A stretch of DNA of 41,999 bases from Candidatus Omnitrophota bacterium (GCA_026416665.1 JAOAET010000018.1:1-41999); one strand, 5' to 3'; counted from the stretch's first letter, positions 28,802 through 39,517 are shown. Notes: a model not told the origin generated them from the letters alone. Numbers and translations are program-made.

Positions 28802-30733
28802 TTACCAACCACCACCGCCGCCACCTCCACCCCCTCCCCCAGAACTACCACTTGAACCACTACTTGAACCAGGAGGGTGCGAAGATGATGAAAGAGCATT
28901 GGTTAAGCTACTGCTGAAACTGCCAGTAAAAGCAGATATAGAGGGATAATATTCAAAACTTCCATGATACCAGTGTGGTTGATAATCACCACTTTGTTGG
29001 TGTGTCTTTTGAAAGACATCGGCGAATTGCTCTGCCCATTGTTGTTCTACATCCAATGCCAAAGCAAAAGGCAGATATTTTTCAAAAAGTTCTTCTTTCC
29101 TATAAAAAGAATTGGAAAAACTAATTCTATTTTTTTCGGTAGTAGCCAGATACATTCGAAATCCTTCAATGCGGTCTAATAAAACTCTACCTAAAGATGT
29201 CGGTGCCTTAAGAAGACCATAAAAGACAAAATTTAACAGCACTATCAAAGAAATCAAAAATACAGTAGTTGGAGTAAAAGTATAGCAAATAAAACGTATG
29301 CCGACAATCTCACCTAACAAAAAAGGAATTACAAAAATAGTCAAGATAATACCACCGGCAATCTTATTTCCTAACCGCAACCTATAAACTGTTAAGTTTT
29401 TCCAGAACAAAAATACTCCTTTAATTAAGTTGACTACACCTACTGTCCAGAAAATAAGCCAGATTGTAAGAAAAAAACCGATAAACTGGCGTCCTCCTCC
29501 AAAGGTAACAATCGCAGGTAAGATGCAGAATAAAGAAAAAATAACACCAGCAATAAAAAATTTTTTATTGATAATAAAAAACTTGTCAACAAATTTCTTA
29601 TCTAAAGCCAATTGTAATGCATTAATCGCCTCTGAGATATAATGGTGATTTTCATTATTTAGCTTTAAGATATAACCATTCTTAAATAATTTATCCAGGA
29701 TTAACTGTTCTTCTTGGCTGATTTCTTTATCTCTTACGTTATTTTTAATTAGAGTATAAGCATTTATATCTTGCTGTTCTATAGTAATCAGACCTTTTAC
29801 TGCTAACGCCAATATCGCTGAAACAAAAACCTTTATATCATAGCCCATTTTCCAGAGATAGCGCATCTCATACGCCTGAAGTTCACTAGGAGGAGAAAAT
29901 AAAGGAACTATTGTTCCTACCGGTGGGTTTCTACCAAACTTATACCAGACAATAAGATAATAAATAAAAACTATAAACAGACCACAAAGTAAGACAATGA
30001 CTGCCCTGTTTTCACGGAAGAAATATCGCAATTTCTGCTCGGTAGTTGGCGCAGTAATAATTCCTTTTGGCCAAGAAACAAAAACAGTCAGTCCCTCTCC
30101 CACATCTAACTGTCTTGTTGTCTCAAATATTAATTCTTTATTTTCACTAAGATAAAACTGCCAGTCTTTACCCCTTTGACCTATTCTCCCCGTATAAGCT
30201 GAGTAATCTAATAGAGATTGTGCAGCTTCTTTTGGTAATAGAATAATTGCCTTTGCCTTTTCTATTACAAACGCCCATCCATTTCCAGTAACATTCCAAT
30301 ATAATTGGTCGTGGTCTTTGAAAAAACCCAACTGCTGTTTTGTCTGATAAGAAATGGTATAAGTATGCTGACCCGCAGGAACCAATTTGTCTTTTGCACC
30401 AATGTATACACGAATACTATTACCTAATTCTTCCGTATGATATGGCTCAGCTTGACCATCCCGCCATACACCTAATAAAGTAAAATCCACACGATAGCTG
30501 TTACCAAACACATCTCGGTAACGAATAGGAAAATCACGATAAATCCCATGTCGAATAAGTATATCCTCTACGATAACGGTAATGTGTTCAGTAACTTCAA
30601 TTGTTGCATTAGTGTCCACAGAAATATGGCTGATAAAACTTTTAATATATTCTTCTGCAAAAGATTGAGTGGAAAGAGATAATAAGAAAAAAACTCCAAC
30701 ACACAAAATTTTCCCGATTCTGGGAGCACGCAT
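28802..30733 (-). CDS. DUF2207 membrane protein with poly-Gly C-terminal tail
   Basis: Signal peptide, ISVDTNATIEVTEHITVIVEDILIRHGIYRDFPIRY, VSWPKGI, TM segments, C-terminus SSGSSGSSGGGGGGGGGGGW; adjacent to lemA. Confidence 0.9.
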   Translation of the reverse strand: MRAPRIGKILCVGVFFLLSLSTQSFAEEYIKSFISHISVDTNATIEVTEHITVIVEDILIRHGIYRDFPIRYRDVFGNSYRVDFTLLGVWRDGQAEPYHTEELGNSIRVYIGAKDKLVPAGQHTYTISYQTKQQLGFFKDHDQLYWNVTGNGWAFVIEKAKAIILLPKEAAQSLLDYSAYTGRIGQRGKDWQFYLSENKELIFETTRQLDVGEGLTVFVSWPKGIITAPTTEQKLRYFFRENRAVIVLLCGLFIVFIYYLIVWYKFGRNPPVGTIVPLFSPPSELQAYEMRYLWKMGYDIKVFVSAILALAVKGLITIEQQDINAYTLIKNNVRDKEISQEEQLILDKLFKNGYILKLNNENHHYISEAINALQLALDKKFVDKFFIINKKFFIAGVIFSLFCILPAIVTFGGGRQFIGFFLTIWLIFWTVGVVNLIKGVFLFWKNLTVYRLRLGNKIAGGIILTIFVIPFLLGEIVGIRFICYTFTPTTVFLISLIVLLNFVFYGLLKAPTSLGRVLLDRIEGFRMYLATTEKNRISFSNSFYRKEELFEKYLPFALALDVEQQWAEQFADVFQKTHQQSGDYQPHWYHGSFEYYPSISAFTGSFSSSLTNALSSSSHPPGSSSGSSGSSGGGGGGGGGGGW

Positions 30734-30768
30734 TAACTTTGTTTATTACTTACCTTATTGTTTGTGAG

Positions 30769-31326
30769 TTATTCAAATTTTATTTCTGGTGTTTGTCGCT
30801 CGGTAGCGTATTCTAATTCAAAAAATTTTTCGGGTTTGAATCCTAGTATATTGGCAACCAGAACAGAAGGAAACTGCTGACAAAGTATATTATAATCGCG
30901 CACCGTGGCGTTATAGTAACGCCTTGCCATTTGTATCTGGTCTTCTATATCACTTAAAGTCTGCTGTAATTGTAGAAAATTCTGATTTGCCTTCAATTCT
31001 GGATAAGCCTCGGCAAGGGCAAAGATACTCTTAAGTGTTGTAGAGAGTTCCGTCTCAGATTGGCTTCTTTTGCTTAAAGGCACTGAAGAAACCATCTGTG
31101 CACGCATAGTAGTTACTTTTTCAAGAAGCCCTTTTTCGTGGCCGGCATAACCTTTAACAGTATCAACAATTTTGGGGATAAGTTCCCAACGACGTTTAAG
31201 TTGCACGTCTATACCACTGGCTGCCTCAAAAAGTAACTGGCGTTTACGAACAAGGTTATTATAAATACCTATAGCATAACCTGTAAAAACAACAATAAAC
31301 GCTGCTATTAAGATAGTCGCCATCAT
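30769..31326 (-). CDS. lemA: LemA family protein
   Basis: YNNLVRKRQLLFEAASGIDVQLKRRWELIPKIVDTVKGYAGHEKGLLEKVT ... YPELKANQNFLQLQQTLSDIEDQIQMARRYYNATVRDYN. Confidence 0.97.
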   Translation of the reverse strand: MMATILIAAFIVVFTGYAIGIYNNLVRKRQLLFEAASGIDVQLKRRWELIPKIVDTVKGYAGHEKGLLEKVTTMRAQMVSSVPLSKRSQSETELSTTLKSIFALAEAYPELKANQNFLQLQQTLSDIEDQIQMARRYYNATVRDYNILCQQFPSVLVANILGFKPEKFFELEYATERQTPEIKFE

Positions 31327-31364
31327 CTGCTCCTTTTTGAGATGATTTTTCTTTCTTTTTTATA

Positions 31365-31697
31365 TTAAAGTTGGCGTATCTGTAGCAATAATCTCTTTAA
31401 CTGAATACGGTCAATATCAATAACCTCCATACCCACACGAAACATTTTTTTGCCATCAACTTCTATTGGTTGTGAGTAAATAACTCTACCAATACCGCCT
31501 AAGTTCACGTTAAGTTGACGATTAATAATAATAAACTTAAGGAGACTTTCAGGCTTAAGCGGCTGGGGAGAATAAAAACCAATTCCTTCGTAACTTATAT
31601 CAATGAGAAAGCCTTCCAATGTCTTTTCTTCTTGCTGAATTACCACTTGAGCTGACATTTGGAATCTAACAAATAATCTTCGTTCTTTTTCAAGCAC
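31365..31697 (-). CDS. PilZ-domain protein (GTG start overlapping the cstA stop)
   Basis: ERRLFVRFQMSAQVVI ... GFLIDISYEGIGFYSPQPLKPESLLKF ... GRVIYSQ ... RVGMEVIDI; GTG at 31695-31697 preceded by AAGGATAA. Confidence 0.8.
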   Translation of the reverse strand: MLEKERRLFVRFQMSAQVVIQQEEKTLEGFLIDISYEGIGFYSPQPLKPESLLKFIIINRQLNVNLGGIGRVIYSQPIEVDGKKMFRVGMEVIDIDRIQLKRLLLQIRQL

Positions 31698-33360
31698 ACT
31701 TATCCTTTTTTTTAAGAATTTTATTCTGGTGAATCCTAAATAAGGCCTTGCTGGCCTCAATAATCATATCTAGTGCTAGCAAAAGAAGAATTGCCGCAAT
31801 TACTGCCAAGAGAATCTTTCTTTGCTGCCAAAAAGAAATAATTTCATAGACCAATGCCGCCGCAGTAGTTACGGTCATAAAAATAGCAGGTATGAAAGTA
31901 TAAATAGTAGGTTGGCCTTTTTGGAATAAGTAAACTGTGGCAACCAGAAGAACCAACGCAGCAATCAATTGGTTTGAAGCACCAAATACAGGCCATATTG
32001 CCTTCCAATATCCCAGCGCTAAAATTAGTGCAAGTATCACCACAAATAAAGTCGCTGCGTAACGGTTACGTAAGAAAGAAATTCCCAGGGCATCGCCAAA
32101 GAGTTCCTCGGTGATATATCTACAGATACGGGTAGCTGAATCCAAAGTGGTCATTACAAAACCATTTAAGATAAAGATGGCAATAAGTGTTCCGCCTGTT
32201 ACCCCAACCATAGGCTTTACCAGTTCACCGTAACCCTTTCCAAAGGTCACAATCCATCCAGATGATTTTATTAATGCTGGATATAGGTTAGTTTGAGTAT
32301 TATTACCATACCAAGATAGTCCTGCACAAACCGCGATAATAGCCATAACTGCTAAAGCACCCTCTAAAAGCATACCGCCCAAAGCCACTACTTTAGCATG
32401 GCGTTTCTGCGGTAATTGTTTAGAGGTTGTTCCAGAGGCAATCAAGGAATGAAATCCTGATATTGCTCCACAAGCAATTAAAACAAACATAACTGGCCAA
32501 AGTGTTCCTTCGTTACTTTTAAATTGCACAAAGGCAGGAGTTTTTATAGTGGGTTGTGTCAAAAATATTCCTAGATAACCCAAAACTAAACCAAATAAAA
32601 GTATAAATACTGATAGGTAATCTCGCGGTTGCAAAAGAATGTGTACTGGAACTATAGAGGCAACAAAGGCATATAACAATAAAACCAAAATCCAAATCTT
32701 AAGTGCAGCCGAGCTACTCAGCTGAATGGGTAGATACATTCCTATCCAAATACTTAGTCCCATAAGAAACACACAGATTATGGTGGCTAACCATTGCGGA
32801 GTAGAAAATCTATATACCATCAAACCGAACAAAATTGCAATAGCTACCAAAGAAAAAGTAGGAACGACTATCTTGGGTTCGGAAATTAAAGTCTGCGCAG
32901 TAACCGCCGCAAAAACAGCCACTACTAAAATAAGAGCAAGCCAAAGAAATATAGAAAAGACCAAGCGGCTTCTTCTGCTAATAACATGTTCTGTTACATT
33001 TCCCACAGTTGTTCCGCTATGACGTAAAGATAAAACTAGCGCTGAAAAATCATGCATACCACCTAAAAAAACTGCACCGAAAATCACCCATAAAAATGCT
33101 GGCAACCAGCCGTATAAAGCACAGGCAATTACAGGTCCGATAATTGGTCCTGCCCCAGCAATAGAAGAAAAGTGGTGGCCAAAAAGAATTGTCCAGTGCT
33201 TGGCTGCTACAAAATCTCTTCCGTCGTGTTGCTCAACAGCTGGTGTCTTTTTAAATAAATCAAGTCGCCAAACCTTGTTTTGTATCAAGTTACCGTAAAA
33301 GATATAGGCAAGTAAAAACCATAACATACTTATTAGAACTACAAAAACAGAATTCACCAC
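31690..33360 (-). CDS. cstA: Carbon starvation protein A family peptide transporter
   Basis: DFVAAKHWTILFGHHFSSIAGAGPIIGPVIAC, GGMHDFSALVLSLRHSGTTVG, SGFHSLIASGTTSKQL, many TM segments. Confidence 0.97.
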   Translation of the reverse strand: MVNSVFVVLISMLWFLLAYIFYGNLIQNKVWRLDLFKKTPAVEQHDGRDFVAAKHWTILFGHHFSSIAGAGPIIGPVIACALYGWLPAFLWVIFGAVFLGGMHDFSALVLSLRHSGTTVGNVTEHVISRRSRLVFSIFLWLALILVVAVFAAVTAQTLISEPKIVVPTFSLVAIAILFGLMVYRFSTPQWLATIICVFLMGLSIWIGMYLPIQLSSSAALKIWILVLLLYAFVASIVPVHILLQPRDYLSVFILLFGLVLGYLGIFLTQPTIKTPAFVQFKSNEGTLWPVMFVLIACGAISGFHSLIASGTTSKQLPQKRHAKVVALGGMLLEGALAVMAIIAVCAGLSWYGNNTQTNLYPALIKSSGWIVTFGKGYGELVKPMVGVTGGTLIAIFILNGFVMTTLDSATRICRYITEELFGDALGISFLRNRYAATLFVVILALILALGYWKAIWPVFGASNQLIAALVLLVATVYLFQKGQPTIYTFIPAIFMTVTTAAALVYEIISFWQQRKILLAVIAAILLLLALDMIIEASKALFRIHQNKILKKKDKCA

Positions 33361-33404
33361 TTCTATCCTTTATTTTTCTTTAACTTTATAACTTTTAATA
33401 ATTC

Positions 33405-36248
33405 TTATGCAGAGACAGGAAATTTTAAGAAAAATGTCGTACCTTTACCTACTTCACTTTCAACTTCTATAAAACCATTATGTGAACGCATAATATTGTA
33501 AGCAAGCGACAGACCAATACCTGTTCCTTCACCTGGCTCTTTGGTTGTAAAAAATGGCTCAAATATTCTATCTAAGTTCTCTTTAGGGATCCCTATCCCT
33601 GTATCACTGATACTTAACGAAACCATTCCTTTTTGAGAATCATTTTTAACCCTAATATTTATTGTGCCTTGTTGTGTGTCAGTGCGTTTTTTGATTGCCC
33701 AACGTGCATTGTTAATCATATCAAAAATAACTTGACTAAGTAGTTGTCGGTCAGCATTAATCAAAGGTATATTATCCTCTATCTCAACACGTAGTTCCAC
33801 ATTCTGCAAGCTTAATTCATGCCCTATAATTGAAATTATTTCATTAATTACTTCAGGAATATAAATAAGTTGCATTTTCCCTTTAGAGGAACGGGAAAAA
33901 TTAAGTAAGGACTGGGTAATAGATACACAACGTTGGGCGGACCTTTCTACTTCATCAAGAACTGCTTTAAAATCTGACAAGTTAAAATCCTTTTTCTGGT
34001 CTGCTAAAAGTTTTACTAATTGTACATTGTTTAATATGCCTGTCAAAGGATTATTAATCTCATGGGCTACTCCACCTGCTAATGTTCCTAAAGAAGCCAT
34101 TTTTGCTGTCTGCACAAGTTGCGCATAGGTTTGTTGTAGTTTTTGATAAGCACTTTCTAATTCTTGCTGTGCCTTCTTTTGCTCGGTAATATCAAGCATT
34201 GCAAAAACCACCCCTTGCTCTAAATTATTCGGATTAATAGAAACGCCTGTAAGAAAAATATCTAATTCTTGCCCGTCTTTACGCCTTATTTTTGACTCAA
34301 GTTGGGCTGCACCTTTGTTAGTTATTGCCTCATAAAAAATTTTTCCCACACGCTCATACTCCTGTTCAGAAGCATAAAGGAATCTTACATTGCGGTTTAA
34401 AACCTCTTCTTCCGTATATCCAGTTAGTTCTAAACCCTGCTTATTTAACCATTTTAAGATGCGATTTTGCACAATCCCCAAGCCCACCGGCACAGCACTT
34501 ACTATACTTCTAAAAAGCGCCTCTCGTTGCTGAAGTTGTTGCTGTGCCTTACGTAATTCGCTTGTATCATGGAAAATACCCAACAGACATTGTTTGTCTC
34601 CCAGATGTAAAGGTGAGGCACTTATATCGACAAAAACTACTCTTTTGTCTTTGGTTAATAAAGGAACATCGGCGACTAGTGTTATTTCTCCCATAGCCAG
34701 ACGTTTAAAATTATCAAGAATATCAGGTAGTGACTGTTGAGGATGGATATCTTCTACTCTTAGATAAGATAATTCCTCAGGGGTATAACCTAACATCTCG
34801 GCAATTTTTCTATTCGCTAATAAGAACTTGTGGCTTTTAACTTCTACAATAAGAATACCATCATTTGCCTTCTCAAAGATAGCACGAAATCTTGCTTCAG
34901 ATTCTTTAAGTTTATCTTCCCACTCTTTATGTAAAGTAACATCACGAAGAATTACCTGCACAAGGTTCTGTCCCTGCATTGTAATTTTATTTAGGCTCAC
35001 CTCTGCGTAAAATATACTACCGTCATTTCTTCTGTGTACCCAGGGAAAAATCTGCGGTTCTCCTAGAATCGCCGCCTGAATTTTCTCCAATGCTTTTTGA
35101 GAAGATAAAATACCATCTGGCTGATAAGGTGGTGAAAAATCTGAAGGTTTACGTCCAATAACCTCTTCTTTACTTTGACACCCAAATAACTCTACCGCCT
35201 TTGGATTACAATCCACAAAAGTATCCTGCTCAATTAGCATAATCGCATCATTGGCAGAATTAAAAAGTTTAAGATATTTCTCCTCCTCTTCCATAATCTT
35301 TTGCTGTTGTTCAAAGGAATTTTTTATTGTAAGTGCTATCTCCTTAAACTCATCATTTTTTCTTAAAAGAGGTGCCAATATACGTGTATCGTTTTTTTGT
35401 AGTGACAAGGTGATGAGTTTCAAAGGCCTACTAATCTCATAATTGATTATCATTGCAATCAAAATACTAAGAAAAATTGTAAAACCGATAAACCAATAGG
35501 TATTTCTGGCAGAATGCTCTCTTAAGAAATTAGTAGCAGTAGAATGCCAGAGAAATATAACTTCTGCTACTGGAAGGTTATTCCACCCTGAAAGAGACAA
35601 AGAATAATAGGTGTTAATAGAAAATTTCTTTTTTTTAGCACTGGGGATATCTAATATAACTTCTTTACTATTCGTTAAATAACTTAATTCTGACAAGAAT
35701 TCTTTATTCCATAAACGACCACAAAACCAATAACCACCAACTTGTCTACGTTCCACATCTGCGCCAGGATTAATGGTAGAGCCATAAATTTCCATAAGGC
35801 CAGAAACTGTAGGTAGAAAGAAATGGCAGGTCTTTTCTTTAGAAAAAATATTTTGAATATCCTTCTGGAGCAGAGGGCTATCCAATACTGATTTTTCTTT
35901 GAGGCGACTGACGGAATAAATCTTTTCAAAAGAAAGATTATAAACCCATACCGCATCTACACCATAAGTATCAAGTGTTTGTTCCAAATATTTATTAGCC
36001 CATAATAAATTTCGAGATTTTACAAACTCAACAAATTCATCCCATAATGAATAATCAAAAGTATAAGTACGTAATGTTTGTGCCTTTAGTGCAATTATTT
36101 GATTTATAAGAATTCCTCTTTCTTGAATTAATCTTTTTTCGGTTCTTCCATAGTTCTTAATATCTATATAGCGAAAAACCGCAAACAGAAAAATAAAAAT
36201 CAGGCTTGCAAAGATTACTATAAGGGTTATCTTCTGTTGAACACGCAT
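33405..36248 (-). CDS. CHASE4-like/multi-PAS sensor histidine kinase
   Basis: [16 protein letters not shown] sensor region, TM, three PAS/PAC segments, H-box [19 protein letters not shown]-box [36 protein letters not shown]. Confidence 0.94.
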   Translation of the reverse strand: MRVQQKITLIVIFASLIFIFLFAVFRYIDIKNYGRTEKRLIQERGILINQIIALKAQTLRTYTFDYSLWDEFVEFVKSRNLLWANKYLEQTLDTYGVDAVWVYNLSFEKIYSVSRLKEKSVLDSPLLQKDIQNIFSKEKTCHFFLPTVSGLMEIYGSTINPGADVERRQVGGYWFCGRLWNKEFLSELSYLTNSKEVILDIPSAKKKKFSINTYYSLSLSGWNNLPVAEVIFLWHSTATNFLREHSARNTYWFIGFTIFLSILIAMIINYEISRPLKLITLSLQKNDTRILAPLLRKNDEFKEIALTIKNSFEQQQKIMEEEEKYLKLFNSANDAIMLIEQDTFVDCNPKAVELFGCQSKEEVIGRKPSDFSPPYQPDGILSSQKALEKIQAAILGEPQIFPWVHRRNDGSIFYAEVSLNKITMQGQNLVQVILRDVTLHKEWEDKLKESEARFRAIFEKANDGILIVEVKSHKFLLANRKIAEMLGYTPEELSYLRVEDIHPQQSLPDILDNFKRLAMGEITLVADVPLLTKDKRVVFVDISASPLHLGDKQCLLGIFHDTSELRKAQQQLQQREALFRSIVSAVPVGLGIVQNRILKWLNKQGLELTGYTEEEVLNRNVRFLYASEQEYERVGKIFYEAITNKGAAQLESKIRRKDGQELDIFLTGVSINPNNLEQGVVFAMLDITEQKKAQQELESAYQKLQQTYAQLVQTAKMASLGTLAGGVAHEINNPLTGILNNVQLVKLLADQKKDFNLSDFKAVLDEVERSAQRCVSITQSLLNFSRSSKGKMQLIYIPEVINEIISIIGHELSLQNVELRVEIEDNIPLINADRQLLSQVIFDMINNARWAIKKRTDTQQGTINIRVKNDSQKGMVSLSISDTGIGIPKENLDRIFEPFFTTKEPGEGTGIGLSLAYNIMRSHNGFIEVESEVGKGTTFFLKFPVSA

Positions 36249-36312
36249 ATCTGCTTTTTAACTTGTATTCATTATTATTTTGCTCTGAATACTATTTTTT
36301 ATTAACATTGAA

Positions 36313-37263
36313 CTACCTATTAAACTGAAGAGAGAATAATTTTTTCTTAGACCAAAATCCCGCCAAAATAGCAGCACTAACAATACACCAAGTAGCAAAC
36401 AAGGCGTTAGGAATAGCTGCCGCTTGGTTAATATGCTTTAAGGCAAGAACCGCTCCCATACCTGCGTTTTGCATACCTACATTTATGGCAATTGTTCTAC
36501 GTTGAGCTATGCCAAAACCAAGCAATCTTCCAACTCCATAACCTAAAAGAAGCCCTCCTACGTTAAGCACAATTACTGCCAAAAAGATTATCCCACTTAC
36601 CTTAGATAATGCCTCTTTGTTAAGGGCTACCACTAAACCGCAAATAAAAGCAATAAAAGTTGTGGACAGTGCAGGAAAAACCGGCTTTATTCGGCTAACC
36701 CGTAAACTGAAACGATGCTTAAACACCAAACCTACCAAAAGAGGAAAAATCACCATAAGTAAAATACTCTGTACAAGCGACCAGAATTGTATTGGTACAT
36801 ATTGCTTTCCCAGAAAATAAGTTAAAGTTGGCGTTACAAGAGGCGAGACTAAAGTAGTAGACGTAGTTAATGCTACTGATAACGCTACATCTGCCTCTGC
36901 TAAATAGGACATTACTCCCGCAGCCATTGCATCAGGAACTGCTGCTGCTAAAATAAGTCCAACCGCTAACGCGGGTGGCAAAACCATAATTTTTGTAATT
37001 AACAGCGCAAGAAAAGGCATAATAAGGAATTGTGCCAATGTACCTATAATCACTAACCGTGGTCTTAAAAAAATTGGTTTAAAGTCGTTGAAGGAAAGTA
37101 GACATCCAATACCAAACATCGTCAGAGCAAAAAACCAATCTGTATAGCTTTTAAGGGCAACAAAAACTGCAGGAAACAAAAATCCTACTATCACTGACAA
37201 AATCACCCACACAACCAAAAACCGAGAAAATTTTTCTAATATTACCAATACTGTCACAATCAA
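36313..37263 (-). CDS. Bile acid:sodium symporter (BASS) family transporter
   Basis: Multi-TM; FALTMFGIGCLLSFNDFKPIF, AAAVPDAMAAGVMSYLAEADVALSVALTTSTTLVSPLVTPTL, AINVGMQNAGMGAVLALKH. Confidence 0.92.
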   Translation of the reverse strand: MIVTVLVILEKFSRFLVVWVILSVIVGFLFPAVFVALKSYTDWFFALTMFGIGCLLSFNDFKPIFLRPRLVIIGTLAQFLIMPFLALLITKIMVLPPALAVGLILAAAVPDAMAAGVMSYLAEADVALSVALTTSTTLVSPLVTPTLTYFLGKQYVPIQFWSLVQSILLMVIFPLLVGLVFKHRFSLRVSRIKPVFPALSTTFIAFICGLVVALNKEALSKVSGIIFLAVIVLNVGGLLLGYGVGRLLGFGIAQRRTIAINVGMQNAGMGAVLALKHINQAAAIPNALFATWCIVSAAILAGFWSKKKLFSLQFNR

Positions 37264-37337
37264 ATCTTTCTATTTATACTTGGTTAAGTAATAAAAATTA
37301 ATCTAAAGGTCTTACTATCTATTTTCTGTCCCAGAGA

Positions 37338-37646
37338 TTATTTACTCTGTAACTTTTTTATTTCTTCTTCTACCTCTTCTGCGCCTTCTTGATAAAACTT
37401 CTCTTCGTCAGGGGCAAGTTCTTTAAGAAGACGCAAAAATTCTCCTGCATGCACACGTTCCTCGTTAGCAATGTCTTTAAGTACCTCTTGCGCTAGTTTA
37501 TTATCGGTGGACTCAGCCAATTGTAAATAAAGTTGAACTGCCTCATACTCAGCTGCAATCATAAATCTAACTGCCCGAATAAGTTCCTCTTTCGTCACTT
37601 TCCTATCAAGTTTAATCCCAGAAAAAGGATTACCAAACTCTGGCAT
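37338..37646 (-). CDS. Short ferritin-like/rubrerythrin-fold protein resembling the encapsulin-associated ferritin-like domain
   Basis: TKEELIRAVRFMIAAEYEAVQLYLQLAESTDNKLAQEVLKDIANEERVHAGEFLRLLKELAPDEEKF with E...ExxH metal-ligand pattern. Met of MPEFGN (37646) likely start. Confidence 0.85.
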   Translation of the reverse strand: MPEFGNPFSGIKLDRKVTKEELIRAVRFMIAAEYEAVQLYLQLAESTDNKLAQEVLKDIANEERVHAGEFLRLLKELAPDEEKFYQEGAEEVEEEIKKLQSK

Positions 37647-37718
37647 ATTTGTCTCCTTTTTTTTCAAAACAGCACATATTTTTTTCTTTTATATGTCAAC
37701 TCACCTTGCTTCACAGAA

Positions 37719-38477
37719 TTATTTACGTTTTCCGACTACAGCCGAATAAACTACAAATTCCTCCTCACTGTCAAGGCCAAGCAAACCATCCAAACGTTCT
37801 TGATCATAAGCACCAATAGCGCAACAACCACAGCTAATTATCTCGCAGGCAAGATAAAGATTCTGACAGACATGCCCAGCATCAAGGGCAATGGCTTTAC
37901 TAGCCCCGGGCCCATAGCGCCATTCCATACGATAGCACATTGCCGACCAACAGAAAAAACAAGCACCCTGCCCTACATACTCTTGCCCAAAAGTAGCCAA
38001 GATAACTTGCTTTCTTAGTTCATTATCTAAAAATTCCTCAACTAAAGAATGGCTTAGGGGTAAATACCGATATACTCCCTGTTTAAGATCTGCAATATTC
38101 ATCGCACAAACATAGGTCTCTAACGCATGCCTGGCACCTGCTGAAGGAACTGTGCGTAAAGTATAACCTTGTCCTTTTCTTAAAACGCCTTGAGTTACCC
38201 AGAGTAAAATAGCCAGTTCTTCTTGCGAAATTGGTTTAGAAATAAAATTACGGCAACTACGCCGCTGTCTTATAGCGGTAAGAACACCTTTATCAGTAAA
38301 GCTCTTCCATTGCCGTGGTGGTAAAAGAGGAATTATCTTTTGATTAGGTTTGACGGGTTTTTCTAAAGGCGGAGGTGGCAGTCCTTGGGCCTGAGCTGTT
38401 TGAGAGAAATCAAATTCCTTACGCCAGCTATCTTTAAGAAACTGTCTTGCTTTTTTAATTTCCGAATGATAAGACAT
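37719..38477 (-). CDS. SagB/ThcOx-type nitroreductase-family dehydrogenase
   Basis: AIRQRRSCRNFISKPISQEELAILLWVTQGV ... LRTVPSAGARHALETYV ... ALDAGHVCQNLYLACEIISCGCCAIGAYDQERLDGLLGLD. Confidence 0.92.
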   Translation of the reverse strand: MSYHSEIKKARQFLKDSWRKEFDFSQTAQAQGLPPPPLEKPVKPNQKIIPLLPPRQWKSFTDKGVLTAIRQRRSCRNFISKPISQEELAILLWVTQGVLRKGQGYTLRTVPSAGARHALETYVCAMNIADLKQGVYRYLPLSHSLVEEFLDNELRKQVILATFGQEYVGQGACFFCWSAMCYRMEWRYGPGASKAIALDAGHVCQNLYLACEIISCGCCAIGAYDQERLDGLLGLDSEEEFVVYSAVVGKRK

Positions 38478-38482
38478 TATAC

Positions 38483-38884
38483 CTAGAACTGTTTTCTTAC
38501 GCTACTATTCTTAATTTCTTTTTCTTTTCTCTGTACAATGTGCTTTAGCGACTCAATCAAGTGGCTTGCCTCTTTTCTACTTAATTTTTCTAATTCTTTA
38601 TGATAGTACTTTTTAATAAAATTTTCCAGATGTAATTTTTCCCAACCTAATGTCTTTGATAAATTTTGAATATAAAGTTTCTGGCGCAGTGTTAAACCTT
38701 CAGGATTAAGACGATAATAAGGACTGCGCACAAAATAATTTAGTAGTTGCCGAAACTCTTTTTCGTCTAAATCCTTTGCACTGTCTTTGCCCGTTACTGT
38801 GTGTAAGATATCACGATAAGTAGCATCATCTAAACCCAGTTCTTTTTTTACAATGTGGATAAGTGCCAGTTTCTTTTTGTCCAT
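38483..38884 (-). CDS. GemA-like (DUF1018) protein
   Basis: KKLALIHIVKKELGLDDATYRDILHTVTGKDSAKDLDEKEFRQLLNYF ... LTLRQKLYIQNLSKTLGW ... LSRKEASHLIESLKHIV matches the phage-Mu GemA/DUF1018 pattern. Confidence 0.78.
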   Translation of the reverse strand: MDKKKLALIHIVKKELGLDDATYRDILHTVTGKDSAKDLDEKEFRQLLNYFVRSPYYRLNPEGLTLRQKLYIQNLSKTLGWEKLHLENFIKKYYHKELEKLSRKEASHLIESLKHIVQRKEKEIKNSSVRKQF

Positions 38885-38890
38885 TCAAAA

Positions 38891-39319
38891 CTATTTCTTT
38901 ATTCTCGGCGGATGATGATACGGGTCAATAGTATGCGGGTCAATCTCGTCACCTGCTGTCTCTGTCTTCTCTTTGTCTTTCTTGGTATGCCAATATGCCT
39001 TGAGGGGACAAGGTATCTCTAATTCCACCTCACCTACTTTCTTAAGGTCTTTGTCAAACTTAATTAACTTGCTACCCCACCAGATAACTACTCCACCGTC
39101 GCTGGTAGCAACTATTTTTTTGCAGTCAAAACCTTTGGTATAAGAACCCATTTTATGGCGCCCATGATAGTGCTTAAAATAAGTTTCTTGTTGACTTTCT
39201 CGCTGGATATTTTCCAGTTTTTTAGATTCTGCTGTTGATTTGGCTGCAGAAAAAGAGAAAGAAACAAACACTATCAATAAAAATATCATAACCAGTAAAT
39301 AAACATTACCTCGCCTCAT
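38891..39319 (-). CDS. Secreted protein of unknown function with His-rich C-terminus
   Basis: Start Met 39319 preceded by AAAGGAGGGGCT; signal peptide RRGNVYLLVMIFLLIVFVSFSFSAA; C-terminus DPHTIDPYHHPPRIKK. Confidence 0.72.
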   Translation of the reverse strand: MRRGNVYLLVMIFLLIVFVSFSFSAAKSTAESKKLENIQRESQQETYFKHYHGRHKMGSYTKGFDCKKIVATSDGGVVIWWGSKLIKFDKDLKKVGEVELEIPCPLKAYWHTKKDKEKTETAGDEIDPHTIDPYHHPPRIKK

Positions 39320-39388
39320 AGCCCCTCCTTTCGTTTTTAACAAAATTGGTAAATACAAATCTAATACCTATCATTACCATATCACAAA

Positions 39389-39517
39389 TCATTGCTCTTC
39401 CTGCCACAAGTAGCCACACTTTAGACACTTATAAGAATATATTTCTGCACCGTCTTCGGTTTCATCATACTCAACTGTCTCTATTTCTTTACTGCCACAA
39501 TTAGGACACTCTAACAT
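39389..39517 (-). CDS. 42-aa zinc-ribbon microprotein (absent from the supplied ORF track)
   Basis: MLECPNCGSKEIETVEYDETEDGAEIYSYKCLKCGYLWQEEQ: two CxxC knuckles; starts 6 nt after the HhH gene stop. Confidence 0.75.
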   Translation of the reverse strand: MLECPNCGSKEIETVEYDETEDGAEIYSYKCLKCGYLWQEEQ

